Shown here: piece after piece, positions 63,915 to 64,000 of the stretch
How the letters are laid out: each line of letters begins with the position of its first letter
Position numbering within the stretch: the first letter of the stretch is position 1
NCBI RefSeq assembly: GCF_014049385.1
Contig: NZ_JACAOA010000004.1
Span: 56,190-120,189, forward strand
Source: Ruoffia halotolerans
Lineage (GTDB): Bacteria; Bacillota; Bacilli; Lactobacillales; Aerococcaceae
Length of the DNA: 64,000 nucleotides
Reading direction: 5' to 3'
Made by a program: the position numbers and the translations under genes
The notes under the pieces: model-generated
Databases searched by the model: none
The model's input: the letters and a program-made list of their open reading frames with translations, nothing else
Told to the model about the DNA's origin: nothing

Positions 63915-64000
63915 TTAAGTTTGATAATGATAAAAATTAGTATCGGCCTAGTTTTAAAACAGCATCATTATACAATAAGAGTTAAAAAAGGGGCTAGTTC
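63915..64000. other. Right-edge stretch
   Basis: AT-rich sequence without a complete ORF or signal that I can support; it may hold the start of the next transcription unit. Confidence 0.3.

Overview
The window is the replication-origin region of a low-GC Gram-positive bacterium, most likely in the order Lactobacillales. This is inferred from gene content and protein style: GlnR, GdpP, TreR, an LPXTG surface protein, AT-rich DNA and strong AGGAGG ribosome binding sites. I lean towards the Aerococcaceae/Carnobacteriaceae, but the sequence alone does not fix genus or species. dnaA lies at about 24.2-25.6 kb on the minus strand. A bipartite oriC flanks it: a DnaA-trio/AT-rich unwinding element with DnaA boxes between dnaA and dnaN, and a dense box cluster between dnaA and rpmH. 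Core genes on both sides are mostly transcribed away from the origin.

Left arm, read outward from oriC on the minus strand: dnaN, yaaA, recF, gyrB and gyrA; then a plus-strand serC-serA pair; then rpsF-ssb-rpsR, gdpP-rplI and dnaB. A perfect parS site lies between rpsF and ssb, with two weaker ones nearby. Further out are a membrane-anchored lethal-factor-like metallopeptidase, an acidic LPXTG surface protein, purA, a C39-like peptidase and the glnR-glnA nitrogen operon. A TPP riboswitch at the very edge faces a thiamine gene outside the window.

Right arm, on the plus strand: rpmH-rnpA-yidC-khpB (jag). The usual neighbours mnmE-mnmG appear only 20 kb later. The intervening block holds a family 8 glycosyltransferase, a glycerol-3-phosphate/glycerophosphodiester ugpBAECQ operon behind PhoP-box-like repeats, and a GntR(YtrA)-type ABC operon behind two identical palindromic operators. 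It continues with a trehalose treP-treC-maa operon whose repressor treR lies 5 kb downstream, a candidate 190-nt small RNA, several cell-envelope proteins, and a NERD-domain gene followed by a 41-bp tandem hairpin repeat array.

Beyond mnmE-nudix-mnmG and lepB comes an unusual peptide ABC transporter. Its substrate-binding protein appears circularly permuted and has no lipobox, both permeases carry N-terminal membrane extensions, and the two ATPases are fused and divergently transcribed. The window ends with an AlkD-like glycosylase, an NAD-dependent epimerase and an APH(3')-like protein whose catalytic Asp is Asn.

The most interesting observations are the permuted binding protein and its transporter, the candidate small RNA, the 41-bp hairpin array, the DnaA-box palindrome beyond dnaN, the Pho-type boxes before ugp, and the HGN aminoglycoside phosphotransferase homologue. 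All family assignments come from reading the sequence; no database search was run.
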